From Marchantia polymorpha subsp. ruderalis (lineage: Eukaryota; Streptophyta; Marchantiopsida; Marchantiales; Marchantiaceae), in NCBI GenBank assembly GCA_037833965.1, contig AP031355.1, positions 31,149,501 to 31,213,500 of the forward strand: a DNA stretch of 64,000 nucleotides, in the 5' to 3' direction. Numbering within the stretch: position 1 is the first letter of the stretch; each line of letters begins with the position of its first letter. Both the position numbers and the translations under genes were made by a program. The notes beneath the pieces were generated by a model. It did no database searches. It worked only from the letters and a program-made list of their open reading frames with translations, and had not been told where the DNA came from. This document shows positions 34,101-47,871 of the stretch, piece by piece.

Positions 34101-34908
34101 GTGTTTGGAGCGGGTGTAAGGAACTGCATTACGGATCCGCTTGGTTGTGTCTACAGCAGTTCGACCATCCTGTTATTTGGTACGGACCCAACCTAGGCCA
34201 TTTTAAAACCTAGGCCCATCTTACAGTAGGTCGGTTGCATTGCAAATGTGGAAGGCCCTTGTACCCATTGGCTATCCTCGCTCTCCTCGCCCTCCTCCTG
34301 CACCGTGGATGCCTGCTAGCTTTGCGGGTAGTTCAGTGGCTCTCTAGGCGTTCTTCAGATACTTTTATCCTTGCAGCTCCTCTGAGTGGCTGCAATCATC
34401 TCTCCGTTGGGCTCTCCAAACTCGTCCCTGGTTGTAGTACACGCGGAGGGCTTCTCTCCATTCTGTAAAACATACTGAGACCTTGTTGACCCCATGCGGA
34501 CGGGGAGAACCAGTATCCTGTGTATCTTTGCGAGGGAAGGCACGAAGGCTTGTGCAACCGGACGCGGATTATCTAATAGACCTGAAGATATTGAAGCTCC
34601 TAATCTCCTCGTCTTTGATATTTCTTTTTTGAAGACAACGAGTATGCAGTTGTCTAAGAATCTATGACCGTACATCGTGTAATGAAGGGACATCAGACTC
34701 CTAGTATGTTCAAAACCATTTGTCCAAAAATACAACATAAAAAAGTCACCACATAGAGAAACAGAGTCCAATCACTCAGTCTCGGTAAAATCTCAGAAAG
34801 TTTATAAGTATTTTAACAGGCAATCCCAATCTTTTAAAAAGCCTCCAGTATCTCTGCGTACAAAGTGTGCATCCGCGTGAACAGCACAAAAGATTCCAAG
34901 GGCTGGGC
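31181..34908. other. Intergenic DNA, nothing firmly recognised
   Basis: Moderate GC. A 94-codon plus-strand frame at 33154-33438 contains one plausible membrane span (LYTLVIILTLVSMLTFVFA), but it has no recognisable family, promoter or partner exon. Other frames here overlap and look non-coding. The part from 34.2 kb onward may hold the far 3' flank of the carotenoid isomerase gene. Confidence 0.35.
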
Positions 34909-34914
34909 TTTATT
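34909..34914 (-). terminator. Candidate poly(A) signal for CRTISO
   Basis: AATAAA on the minus strand, about 230 bp past the CRTISO stop codon. It is the canonical hexamer at a normal distance for a plant 3' UTR. Plant signals are loose, so this is tentative. Confidence 0.4.
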
Positions 34915-35141
34915 GAAAAACTAAATACAGAAGCTCAACCTCTTTAGGTGAGTCTTTGTGACGATTTGTCCACTTAGATTCGTCTCTAACCCCGAGCTTT
35001 TTGTAGGGCATCCCTTGGAAGACTCACGAACGACACCACCTCAACGCAAGGCACTTGCCCTGTCTTTCTGTATGTATTCAAGACGATTCATCTGTATTAT
35101 GGTGGTGACAAGAGTTATTGAATGACTTGTCTTGCTCTCCC

Positions 35142-38100
35142 TCAGGCTAAAGTTCTGAACCAAGCCAAAAGACTGCTCAAACCTTTACTTAAAAGAGGTG
35201 AGTTCTTCTCCACACCTGGCATTAAAAGATCCAATTGTAAGAACGTCGACATCCTGTGCAGTCGGCAATAAACTACAGTGAACAATAGTGCTGCTTTCTA
35301 CGGTCTTCCTAGGGGCAGACAGCAGAGTCCATTTCAATTACAGTTAACATCTACTAATTCTCTACACCTTTAATTCGTACATGTGACATATGAGCATTGG
35401 GTTGAAATTTCCTAGTAATTAGAATGATAACTTCCGTTCAAATTACTAAAAAACTTCCAAGGTTTTCCAAGAGATGGAACTGCTTTTAATGGAAACTCCA
35501 AAATGAGAATAAAATCGTGGAACATCAGCACGAAATGCGCTTTCCCCACAAAAAGCTTACCGAGATCTGCCGCAACCCGGTGGGCGCACATTACACCGGA
35601 GAAGCACACTGCAATTACACCTTGCCCTGGAAAGCAGCTGTCTCCAACACAGTACAAGTTGTCCACGGCCTGCCAAAAAGCCATTCAAGTGAAATCCGAT
35701 TGCTGACTCATCTAGGAAAGCGAGCCCCAGGTGTGGTCACTTTAAAAAATTGATGAGGTAAGTAAAGTTTTCGACTGAGCCTAATGGTCGTGATATGGAT
35801 AAAGTTGAATCGTTCCTGGTGGATTCACTTCATAAACCTGATATTCACATATTCAAGCAGCTGTATTAAAATTTGAGCAGATCATGACCATTTTAATCTC
35901 ACCGTTGTATTGAAGGGCATTCCTAGGAGACCTTTCGGGATACCAGCCGGTATAGGTCCGTAAGTGCCATCGTCTCTCGCAAGAAACCTCCGGTGTGTCT
36001 TGGGCGAACCAGCCTGGAAAGAAGACGCAATCAAGTTGAGAAAGGTAAGATTGAAAATAGTCCTTGAATAACCAAAGGCAACTAATCCATTGAGATAGCC
36101 AAGGAAAGACTTACTGAGAGTTTCTTCTCAACAAAAGCGGCCGGCAGATGCACTACGTCCGCCTCATGAAAGAGTCACTAGATGACATATATTCCTAGTA
36201 AGGCTAGATTACCTCACGAAATGTGGTAGCCGCCTTCAGCCCAGGAAACAGCTTCTTCTCGAGCCTTTCAACAATTTCATCTGCTATAGCTTCCTTCTTT
36301 GCAACGTAGTTTTCACGGGAAAGACCCTGCTTGGAGCAGAGGAGGAAGCTGCGTTATTTCCTTCTAGGCCTATGTCAGTTGATGGTCAGAGACTGCAAAG
36401 GATATTCATTGAGAAGACTGGGAAACGCAGAGCGATGAAGGAAAAATACGGATGGACTGAAATCAAATCGTAGGTTTAGGTACGTTGTAAAAATTATTTA
36501 ATTCCAAAACATCCAATAGGAGTGCGATAAATCCTGAACGGAATGGCGACACTGGAGATGGTCTCAGGGCTTTACCTCAAAATCATCAATCCAAGACGTG
36601 GTGAAAATGTGCAGAATGTGGTGGCCCTCGGGTGCCAAAGTCTTGTCTAATATAGTTGGAATGCTTAGGAAGATGGTCCGATATGGTTCCTGCAGCCTTG
36701 ACCAATCATCCTGTGTTCAACAGGAAGTAACCGAGTTAGGCAAGAAATCTACTGCGAAAGAGATGCAGTATATGACATGTTATCCTTGCATCCACAAGTT
36801 TAGTGAGGCAACCAGCCCGAGGACTTTGCCATTAGCAAGATCGATAGGTTCTGAAGAGTAAAGTTGCACGTGAAAAGACATTCATGAAGAGGTAAGCCTA
36901 TGATAGCAGTCCCCGAAATAATAGTAGATGACTAAAGGAGGACATGGGGCACCACTTGTGCTGGTGATTCAAACCCATATTGGAAATTAAGATGTAAAAC
37001 CCAATTTACTCTCAGTGGTTATACATGCAGTTGATGAGTGAAAATTATAATAACTATATTCTCAGTGTATTCTCAGTGTTTCCTTGACAAAAAAACAGCT
37101 CACCTCAAGAATGAAATGATGACAATCTGTTCCTTCTGGCAGCACATCTGCTTTCACTCCCATGTGTATTGAAAAAAAAGAAGGAGATTTCTTGTAACAT
37201 CTTTGAAACATTCGCTCTCGTTCAGGCATTTGAGAAGGGTTGAGTAATTTCTCTGGATGGGACAAACGCAATCACACAGAAAAGCTCTCATGTTAATGGA
37301 CCTGCGAGTGAGCACCTGTGTATAGTACCTGTCTGATCAGGACAGTGAAAAAGATTTCCGCAACATCACTTTCCTGAGTGAAGAATATCCACGAAGTGAT
37401 TTTATGTACGTATCCTCATAACAGCGTCTTTCATGATAATTGCGTACAGGAAGCTCCTGTCACAAGGACTTGCAGAGTAATCAAGAACTCAGGGCATGTA
37501 CCAAATGTGTCCCATCTTGTTGCATTTGAGATAATTTTCTTAGCATAGAGCTTCTTGCCATTTACAAGTTGAACGCCAATCTGCACAGCCAGAAAATGTG
37601 ATGATAACCGGGAGTTTACTGACACCTCATAGAATGCCAGCAACAAAAGAGGTAAAAAATCTATTTATAGAAAGCTGGGCTATCAGAGAGCAGATACAAG
37701 TTCAGCGTCCGCTTTTAAACCAAATATGTGGTTTTAAGGCAGTCTTCTCAGTCTCATCACTCTTGTCGACATGAACATGCTTACCGCCTTCTCGTTTTCA
37801 AGAATGATGGACTTCACATTTGCCTTGTACTGAATCTGACCACCCTTCTCCACTAAACCCTCGGCAAGCTGTACAGCAATTCCACCCACTCCACCAACTG
37901 GATAGTTGATTCCACCATAATGTCTATCGCAGATGACCTGCGGACATGTTTTCATTCATCAACCAACGAATGGGGGCTTAGTTTAGTTTATAAGTTCTCC
38001 ATACTGATAACATGTTATGATCATTATACAAAGTGACTTCTTCGTGACGCAAAAGAAATGGCTGTACCATAGCGCAATTGATCATTGGAGTGCGCATGGC

Positions 38101-39832
38101 GTCCACCGTGCTCACTATAAAACACTGCACAATCACGATGGAACTGCACGACGTGTCATATTAATCAAATTTGATAGATAAGCACAACAATGACATTCGG
38201 TTGAAAACCTCCAATGATGATATATTTTCACATATACGTTATCAGCGTATGAAACCCTGTGAATTCCACCAACATTGTGCTCAAAGTCGCCGAACTTGTC
38301 CGACCTCTGCGTCGATGTATGAGAGAAGCTCAGGGTCCTTGATGTGCTTTCGAGCGATGGCACCGGCATTTTGAGGCAAATAATAAGCTGATGAAAACAT
38401 GGAAACTTCTATTAAGCAGTGATAACTTCAATCACATTTAAAAAATAAAACCGACATACTACAACAATTTGAAACACTTTGTAGTTCAAGAGTATATCGA
38501 GTGTAGGCACTACTTTATACAGTCTCCATGTTGCGTTGCACTTTTTTAGGTGATAACTGATAGTAAAGGTAAGAGGAAAATCTAAATTCTTGAAGTTCAT
38601 AAATCAACTTCAGAAGTTCATTCATCTCACCCAGAGTCAAACAGGCAGCAGGATTTTTGAAGAATTGTCCAAAAAGATACAGGGGCTCCTCAAGCGACTT
38701 AAGCTCCAGTGCATTCAGAGCGTTGAAGACCTGGGCAGCAAGAAGGATAAGAAAAATGTCATAAATAAAGTAAGGAAATCTGGTCATTCTCTTCATCCGC
38801 TACATTAAACAACCTTATAAAATTAACAGCGAGATAATAAAAAACGAGAAAACAAAGGCCACGTGACAGAGTAAGTGTACCCTCCAGCATTCCCCGAAAA
38901 AGCCGTCAATTCCTGCTCTTTCTTCAGGAAAGCGCTTGTATAGCTCATTCAAAAAATCTTCAAACTTTCGATGTACTTGAACGTTGAAGTCATTAGGCAG
39001 ATGATAGTGAACGGTTGTAGGGTCCGGAATAAGCTCCATCTTCCTTCCGACAGCTGCCAGAGCTCGAGTGACTAGGTTTATATTCCCCTGGATTCGACTC
39101 ATCACAATTACCAAACAAACTGAGGTTCTCTCTTCCACGACTTGCAACACCTTTCCAAGTTGAAATATACTAATTTTCCTGATCGCTTGAACACTCGCAT
39201 GTAAATTGCGGGTAAATTGTTCGGAGCTTCAATCACCATCTCAAGAAACAACATCATAAGCTTAATGGGGAAATCAAACTGTCTGACACTCAAAGGTGGG
39301 ATTCTCGTTTGCAACTATACAGACACAGAAATTTCTTTGCGCTAATAAGACACAATTTTCCGACCTTTTCACTAAATCCGAACATAACAGATGATCCAAC
39401 ATCGAAGGTGTAGCCTTCACGCTTGAAGTAGCCAGAGCTGCCGCCAGGAATAATGTACTTCTCCAGTAAGAGCACCTTAACATTCCGGATCGCTAGCTGG
39501 GTTGCCGCAACAAGCCCGCCCATCCCCGAGCCAATTACGATGGCATCATACTCCTCTGTACCATCTTTCTCAACAGCTGCTTGCGCGCTTCTTACAGAGA
39601 TGCTTCTCCCCACCTTAGCTTCCCTAATCCCACTAATCCTGCTCTGCTCTCGAATCAAATTCCCTCTCCCCGCCCTCTGCCAACGATAAAAAGCTGGAGC
39701 ACACTTCAATCCAACTCCAAATGAGACACCCTTTTCCAGTGACCGACGTTTCTTCCCATCACCACCACAATCACCCCTGCTTCGAGCAACACTAGGTACG
39801 CAGTAAAGCGTTGGTCCAGCCACGGCAGCCAT
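35142..39832 (-). CDS. CRTISO: Carotenoid (prolycopene) isomerase, plastid, 13 exons
   Basis: Catalyses cis-to-trans isomerisation of tetra-cis-lycopene (prolycopene) to all-trans-lycopene in plastids, a FAD-dependent step between ZDS and the lycopene cyclases. Exons on the minus strand: 39832-39365, 39087-38881, 38730-38631, 38387-38305, 38124-38068, 37937-37785, 37580-37502, 37252-37104, 36710-36576, 36326-36213, 36013-35903, 35669-35561 and 35215-35142. All introns are GT-AG, the phases agree, and the sum is 1839 bp (612 residues; Arabidopsis CRTISO is about 595). Residues 1-85 are a Ser/Arg-rich transit peptide. The FAD-binding GSGMGG is at 101-106 with LLLEK at 121-125. Next come CDRHYGG (308-314) and PVGGVGG (318-324), then a C-terminal FAD segment [13 protein letters not shown]. 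The protein ends in WFRTLA, like the plant orthologue. The ATG at 39832 has a strong context (GCCATGG). A GTG five codons upstream is not used. Confidence 0.96.
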
Positions 39833-39911
39833 GGCAGCGGAAATCACAGAAATCAGGCGAACAACAAAGGCAACAGCACCTCTATCGACATCAACATCTA
39901 CACCAGCAATT

Positions 39912-39920
39912 CATTATAAA
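39912..39920 (-). promoter_or_regulatory. Possible TATA box of CRTISO
   Basis: The minus-strand sequence CTTTATAAT lies about 80-90 bp upstream of the chosen ATG. It would place transcription start near 39885 and give a short leader of about 50 nt. A second TATA-like word (TTATAA) is near 39937. Confidence 0.4.
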
Positions 39921-41700
39921 GCTGCTCGTCTGGTTCTTATAAACACTGGAATAAAACTCAAGGAATTTTAATCGAAGTTGATGAAGACATCGCGGAGTAA
40001 AATAGACTGCTGAATAAAGGGAAGTTGACGTTTGAGTTAGGACTTGGAATTGTGACAGTTTCAATTACTGTACTGCTGATGCTTTCGCGCAGGTTCCTAT
40101 TCCGTGGGCATAACAGCAGGACTTAAGCCAATGAGCGAGTGCTGCTCCGAACCCAATCTGCTTTGTCTGATACAGACAGAGGAGCACTTAGTAGACGCCA
40201 CGTCCTCGTTGTCATTCGTAGATGGGTCAAGGAGGTGTGTGTGTGGGAAATTAGCAGGCGAGATTATTTGACTCGCCGAGCATGCCGCTGATAGAGGCAG
40301 CGTGTCGTTTTACGATATCGTTCGGGCATCACCTTGGGCTTGTTTCTAGCCCCCGAACCGTACCAGACGAGAAACTGAGTACACAGCAAGTACCGAAAAA
40401 GATGGATAGAAAGTAGTACAAGGATGAAACCAAAGGGATAAGACCGCCCGAGTTGAATCTACGAATCTAATGAATTGTATGTGACAATTTTCCTGTTTCC
40501 TCCCGGGATACTATTGCAAAACGAAGTTTTCCTGACGGTCTTATCTTCATATTCCAGCATACATCTTACTCCACGTTACAGCATATCAAGGTGGAACTAG
40601 ATACCTCACATCTACGGAATACTATTGTAAATACATGTTGTACACAAGTGTCACATATTTCCGTTTTATCCGTTCTTTTAACTCTAACCTCCACGTTATT
40701 TATGAAGACATACAATGTTGCATATCTTCATCGATTTACATTTAGTTTGTTACATTCAATTTAGTACAAAGGGTTTGGTATCCATTTATTTAGTTTCTTT
40801 GTTATGTTTTGTGAAATCACAGGTTTTTTACATGAATTATTTAATTGATGGGAACCATAGTAACATGAACATTTCGTTTTACTCGATGTGACCCCACCGA
40901 TGGTGTGCCGTAGGTGAGTTGTGATACGTGTTCTTGTATATATATTTGTATGTCCCCAAGGCTGAGACGGTCAAGAGTGTCCAAGGTCTCGCAGCAGCCA
41001 AGCAGTACAGTACTTTGCTACCCGTCAATGTCCAGTGGCAAAACGTACATGTGATTTTGGACTTCGAGATCGGTGCCCTGTAGTGATCTCGAGAAGAATT
41101 TGAAGTAGTCTATTTTCTGAAGCAAATGCAAATGCTGAGCAAGGATTTGAGTTTGCTCAAAGAAGATCTCAAGTTTTTGTGATTGATGTTGTGGGGCAGC
41201 AAGTGTATAGATGTCGAAACTCAAAGTACATATTACAAGGTACTGAAAACTTTACTCAAAAGTAGAATAGGTTTTAAGGCTGGACAAGACTAGCTATCAA
41301 AATTATAATTGGAAGTCAAGTTCAATCAAAAGTCTTTGAAATATCAACTTGTAATATAAGAAGAGCACCATCATCCAATTCAGATGTAGATCTTGAGTTT
41401 TTGCACGCATTTATCGATCGATCCTAGCAAATTCAGCAACAATCGGACGACGATTCATAGTCAGAGCTTCACTGCGTTGAGACAAAGCGTCTTACAATGA
41501 GCGTTGCAAGCTCCACTAAGTTGCAACCATGCTCCATTGCGTTGCGACAGAGCCACTACACCGTCTGTACATACTAGAACATGTGTGACGTGTACCGTCT
41601 GTGGGGTCCCATCGGGTAAAACAACACTTGATGGGTTCCATGAAGCAGTTTACGTTCTGATGGGATCACATCAAGTAAATACCTCACTTTACATACTAAA
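39921..41700. other. CRTISO upstream and intergenic DNA
   Basis: The first few hundred bases hold the presumed CRTISO promoter. No light-response element can be assigned with confidence by eye. The rest is moderate-GC DNA with only short, unconvincing frames. Confidence 0.4.
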
Positions 41701-44700
41701 AAAATGTAATTTATATTAAAAAATATAAATTTTTGGATAAATTTGTTTATATTGATATGCGACATTTATAACTTATCATTTTGATAAATAAATCAATAAA
41801 ATTGAATGTATTGTTAATCTTCAATGATTCTATCAATTTATTAAATACATGTATAGTATGATAAATTGAAACTATATGTTTGTAATGTTGGAATAAAGAG
41901 CTGAGATCATTCAAAAGCTTATACACAAAATCTAAAAATGAAGTATATTTAGAATGATTATTTTTTCTTATACAGGGCTACAAAGTTTATTATTTAACTT
42001 ACATTATCACACCCAATTTTCTTGGATATATGACATTGCAAAAATATTGAACAACACAAGTATGGTTGAATTGACATATTGAAATCTCTACCTACCAAGT
42101 ACACAAATTGATGATTTGACTTAACATTGGAGAGTAAAAATGAAAGTGAAGCTCACACAAAAATAAACACAAAACTTAAAAGATGAAGGTTTTTAGAATA
42201 ATTCTTTGTTTTTCTCTATACATTATAAGTGATCAATAAATCATCCATTTTGTGATTGATGACTAAACTTTCCTTAAGTGGTTTGATTTTCATCAATACA
42301 TCAAATTGAGAACTAGATACAATAATGTATGATATACTTCAATTAGAATGCAATAATGGTGTACATTGCATGTTCAATATTCAATAAAGATCAATGAAAA
42401 TGAAACAAAATTTTCACAGAATGTTAATAGAAGAGAGTTAAGAGTAATTAATGATTACGTTGGCCAGAAAACATTAAATGCGTTTTTTGAAAACCAAGAA
42501 ATTTTCAGTGAAAAAAAATCATTACAGTGTTAAGATTTCCAAATGAATAGATTAGGTATATATATAAAAACTCTAAAATATGTGTCTAAACAACAAATTT
42601 CCTCAACAAAATGAGTTCAACGTTTTCAACCTGAAATTTGTGAATGTGAAGTGCAACGAAAACAACTTGCAAGCGTTTCCAAACATATTACAAGTCTTTA
42701 TCATGTTGTGGAAGTGAACATCCGAATAGATCAATGAAGCTAGATAACACTTGACAAAGAAAAAATTAAAGAGAGCATGAAAGCATTGCAATTTGACACA
42801 AAGTCAAAGTTTGAGATTTAACATTTTACAACCAACATATATGGGTTATGAAATATCAAGATTTACGCATAATGATTTTATTTAAAATCATGATTCATAA
42901 ATTGCAATCATGAGAAAGTAAAAATAGTAAAAATTATAATCAATATTGTATACCTTGTCATAAAATACAATGCAAATAATCAGAAACTGGCTTATTTATT
43001 ACAATAATTTCATATTATCATCATCAATAATAACTATTATACTATGATTTTTGTAAGTGATTTTAAAAAAATAAGATAATTTGATTATGATTTCTATGAA
43101 TAAAATTAATGAGTTAATTCATATAAGATCAATCACAAAAATTGTATCAATTTCACAACTTATTTAATTGTATCTAGCTTCATTTTTTTCAGTATGGCGT
43201 TAACAAAGTTTTATTTATTAACAAAAGTATTGATTTCAGTCATTTGTTTTGAAACATTTTATTTAGTATTTTTCAAAGTAAAACCAAAAGTGTTAATTAC
43301 CATTATCCTCAAACTGCTGCATAAACAGTGAAAATATAAAATAACACAAGATATGTTAAGTGCATTTAGTGAAAAGTGGTAAAAGTGAAATACTCACTAT
43401 TATTTTCATAAATTTTTCATGTAACATATTTTTAAATAATTAAAAAAAATTCATTAATACACATTCTATAATTCCATCAAGTTTGATGAAATTTTTGAAG
43501 AGAGAAGAGATTTTTTGATAGTCTACAAAATTTTATAAAAACATCTTAATTTCTCTTAAAAAAACATCAAAATTTCATTCTATATTTTAATTATATTTTT
43601 AAATATCAAAAATTCTTCATAAAATCATACAAGTTGAAACTTTTTTCACATAGAAATATATATCATATAATTTATGTGTCACAAGTGCAAAAACATATAT
43701 TAGAATCAAAATAATTCATCAATATCACATACTCTTTCAATCTTGATGATTGATCATGAAGCAATTGAAAAGTAATAGATACTTAAAAAATGGATTTCAT
43801 AGGTTTTTTGTTCAAGAATAGTTGATTCAATAAAGGGTTACTATCATATAAATCAACTTAAATACCAGCTAATATTCTAGCTAGCTCAACGTCTATGCAA
43901 CGATGACGTTGCATCTTAAGAGGAAGGAGATTTATAACTTTGTTTAATTACTTAAAATTTAAGTAAATAATCATCAGAATATGATTGATTAATTTATAAT
44001 GAATTTTTTATAATTGTCGTATGAGTTATTTGTGTGTTTGATATGTAAAGATTAAGTGTTTTAGATGAAATCTTTGTTGGTTGTGGATTTTATTTGTCAT
44101 TTAAAAGCAAATGATTCAGAATTAATGTCCTTGTTAGATTTATTTTCTATTTCATCAATCCATTAAGAGTGAATGATTTATGAGTATTACATCTTTTTTT
44201 TTAACATATTGGAAAAAACTATAAAAATAAGAAAAGAATCATTTCATGTATCTTTCATTTAAAGTTCATTTTCAAATAATTTTTTTGTATTCATTGATGT
44301 TAAATTTTATTTATGTCTGCAATAAATATTTTGAAGTCAAAAAATCTGTTTATCTTGTTGGCAGTTATTTAAAGTCACTATTTAAGCTATACGCTAGCGT
44401 TAGAATGAATCTCATAATATATAACTATTATATTAAATTTTATGTCATGTTTATGATCAAATAAAAAATCACAATGCAAAATCAGCACACACAAAAACTA
44501 CCAAACTGCAAAAAAATGTGACTTATCACTAAGTGCTAAGTTCAAATAAAAAATTTTAACTTCCAAAAAATCCTTATTGTGTTGGTGAGATATTGAAGAG
44601 TTCTTTATGAATAGATTATGTAGCTAAACAAACCAAGATAGGTTTATTAAAGTTATCAAAACTTGAGTTTAGTCTGAACACAAAATTTAACACAAATCCT

Positions 44701-46750
44701 GTTAATGTGATTAATTACATAACACTTTTTGTGTTAATATATGAATGTTTGACAAATTAAAATTTCTTTTATTATTTGAATGAAATACATATATTTTCAT
44801 ACAAAAAAAATTTAGAATTAAATTGGATACTTTTTCCAAAAAATGGCTTTTTTTGTTATCAAAGTGATACAAAAGATTAAATAATAAGTAATCTACTCAT
44901 TTGTAAGTTGATTTTGAATAAAATTTTTTTGATCATAATTAGATCATCAAACATAATAAATATCTTAGAATATTCATATCAACTAAGGAATATCTACTCT
45001 TCACATTGTTGAGGAGGAGATAATTAATGATGCTTATAATTACAAGCAACTGCTTCATTTAAAAAAATTGTACAAAATAAGTTCAAATGCGTGAAGAAGT
45101 TTGCAAATGTGAGTATTTCAAGATTAGATAAAATCATTAATAAATGTGATGTTAGATCACTTTATTATAAATATAGGATTCAAACATCACATTTATAATT
45201 GAAAATTTTGATACACGAAATGATTTTATTGATCTTATTTTGAAGAGTAAAATTCTTCTTGATGATATTATGGATTTAATTATTTGAAAGATGAGTATTC
45301 TTCATAGATAAAAATTCAAATATTTTCACACAAATTGGATAGAAATGCATCAATGAAAAATGAAATCATTGATTTTTTTAAAAAACTTGAGAGATCAATA
45401 ATTGATAAATTATATATAAACTAAAAAACAATTTTATTGAAAGTTCTTAAAAATGTGATTTTCTACTGATTGTAGTCAAATTATTCATACAAAAGAAATG
45501 TGTGATTACAATGAATAAATCTATGAGTGTTTTCATATGAAACTATTCTTTTGTTTTGTAAACTTTTGATTTTGTGTGATTCTATTTTATACCAAATGAA
45601 TGATGTTGTTGCTAAAATTAAAAATAATTAAGATAAAACATGAAACATGATTAAATAAAATATAAAACATGCTCAAAAGCTTTTATTCAACATCAAAAAT
45701 TGATGTGATTTATTCTTCAGCTTTTCATATTAAGCTTTTATCAATTTTTCATTTGAATATTACAAGACAAAAGTATTGATATCCAAAACTTTTTACAATC
45801 ATTTACTAAAGAACTTGTAAGTTTTTTATCATTTGCATTAGAATGAATATTGCTATTATTAGCAAAAATATTAACAATTACACATCAAATCCAAGAAAAA
45901 TAATAAATTTGTGTGAAATGAATTTTTTAATTTTTTGATGTTATGTTAAATTTGATGTCGTATATTGATGCAAAATTGTATGATCTATTTAAATTAAATG
46001 ACTTTGTAGATGATGACTATAAAAAATAGTGAATAAAAATAATTGCCATGTAATTATTGTCAAATTGTTGATGTCTATATGTTATTAAAGTTTTTTCATA
46101 ATGTTTCAATACATTGTTTCAATTTGTTAATAGTTTACTAGATTTGTTCACAAATTAAATATATCAATTATCAAAATTGGAATTTCAGAGATATGAGTCA
46201 AGCATATCAAAACTAGAGATTAATTTAGGTCTTGAATTTGATTATTTTAACCTTGAAATGTTTATCAAATACGTAGGTCATTATGTAAAAACATTTATCG
46301 TTGCTCCCATGACACAATTGAAATTTTATTGCTAAATCAATATTTTTATTTTGTGAAAGAACTCAAATAAGAAAAATTATATATCTTGACAATTGAATCA
46401 CTTCATGTTGAACGTTGGGTATGTGATCGAAGCTCTCCTTAGAATTGAACCTTGATACTTCACTTATGATGCTTGTCCACAAACACGTATCTCATTTAAA
46501 TAATCCTCTGCATACAACGACTTTTATATGCATGATACTCATTACCTTGAGATTCTTTTCATAGAACCACAAGCTTAACTAACTTGAACATTAAGATTTA
46601 GAGAGAAGTTCACTCAAAAATGGAAACATAAGCTCTGAATATGAAAGATATTAACAATGATTCTACTTTCTCTAATATATATCTTACGAACAAGTACAAG
46701 GAGATAATATCTCATTCACACCATCCAATCCACGTTGCATGTTAAAATAA
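41701..46750. other. Second AT-rich block without genes
   Basis: About 5 kb of very AT-rich DNA with long A/T runs, similar in texture to 2.6-8.7 kb. No frame is longer than about 72 codons, and there are no recognised repeat ends inside. It ends sharply at a solo LTR. Confidence 0.6.
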
Positions 46751-46758
46751 AATATGTT

Positions 46759-47105
46759 TTTAACCATCTTTAGTTAGTTAGAACTTAAATATAGATTACT
46801 CAAGATTGAATAGAGTATATAGTAGTGGAACAATGCCACGTTGGCAATCCGTGTGCTTGTTAGGTTAGTATTGAGCGTGCTAGTTGGTGTGTTAGTTGGT
46901 AACGACACATTAGCAATTCGTGTGATCATTAGATTTATCCGTCATGTTATCAATCCACTAAGAATGAATTGGATGGTGAAGATTATCGCTTTGGACTTGT
47001 TGATAAAAGCTATATAATGAGGAGTAGAACCATTGTTGGGATCTCTTATCTTCAGAGTTTATGTGTCCATCTTCGAATATGCTTTTCTTTAAACACTAGT
47101 GTTAC
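46759..47105 (+). repeat. Solo LTR related to the nested element
   Basis: About 347 bp starting near TTAACCATCTTTAGTTAGTTAGAAC, where the nested copy at 13185 has TGTAACCATC, and ending CTAGTGTTACA. It contains GCCACGTTGGCAATC and a plus-strand TATATAATG, and aligns in order with both ends of the nested element. No internal region or partner LTR is adjacent and no clear target-site repeat is seen, so it is an old solo LTR, somewhat degraded. Confidence 0.65.
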
Positions 47106-47689
47106 ACTCTGCTAAATATTTAGTAGATCATGTGGCGGATGTTATCATTTTTGACTACTTTTCTTGGAATTCAAATTTCAAATTGTCTTTAGTAAGCGTA
47201 ACCTCAAGTTGCCAAGGTAAACCAGAGTTATAAATTGTGGAAAATGAGCAGGTAGTGCTAAGATCTTCAAGGTAAATCAGAATTATAAATGATGAATTGT
47301 GAACAAGAAGAATTAAGTAAATTTGTAGATTGATTTGTGTCTTTTCTCACTTGTAAAATGGTTGAAATAACAAAATGAAAGTAACGTAACACGACGTAAG
47401 AATGTACGAGGTTGTATGGTGGGATTATGTGGACATCTAAATTGTAATAAATCAAGTTTACGGAACCATCATGCTCAATTTTTTCTCACGTTTCTCCTAG
47501 AACATGATGTGGAAGAGCATAAACATGACGGGCGAGAGATTGCAAGGAAGATCTGCGGCAACAAGGGGGACTCAACGTAAGGTTTGTGATGTGGTTTCAT
47601 GCGATGTTAGTGGCAAGCAGGAGCCGAAGTAAAAGGTTGGGAGTTAGACTAGAGCAAGAGCAATGAAGAATGAAATTCAATTTTTTTTG
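47106..47689. other. Intergenic DNA between solo LTR and transposon relic
   Basis: AT-rich to moderate sequence with no frame above about 62 codons and no recognised feature. Confidence 0.4.
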
Positions 47690-47869
47690 AAAATTATAGT
47701 CACAAAAATTACAAGAACCGTCACTGTTAAATAGTTACATGTCACTATTTCCAATAGTGATAGTACCGTTCTTATTAAATAGATTTACAAGTTAAAACCT
47801 AATGATTTTTGAATTCTATGTCACCATTGGGAGTATGTCACTCATAAGAGGTAACACTATTTGGAGGTT
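47690..47869 (+). mobile_element. Right-end relic of the TIR transposon family
   Basis: About 180 bp co-linear with 20870-21046: a TGTCACTATT...CAATAGTGA palindrome, CGTTCTTATTAAATAGATTTACAAGTTA, then GTAACACTATTTGGAGGTT ending at a TA. It lacks a matching left end, so it is either a truncated copy or a short, diverged MITE. Confidence 0.6.
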
Positions 47870-47871
47870 TA

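Noticed and set aside
39453-39689. Plus-strand frame opposite CRTISO exon 1
   Set aside because: It is an antisense shadow of the well-supported transit-peptide and FAD-binding exon.
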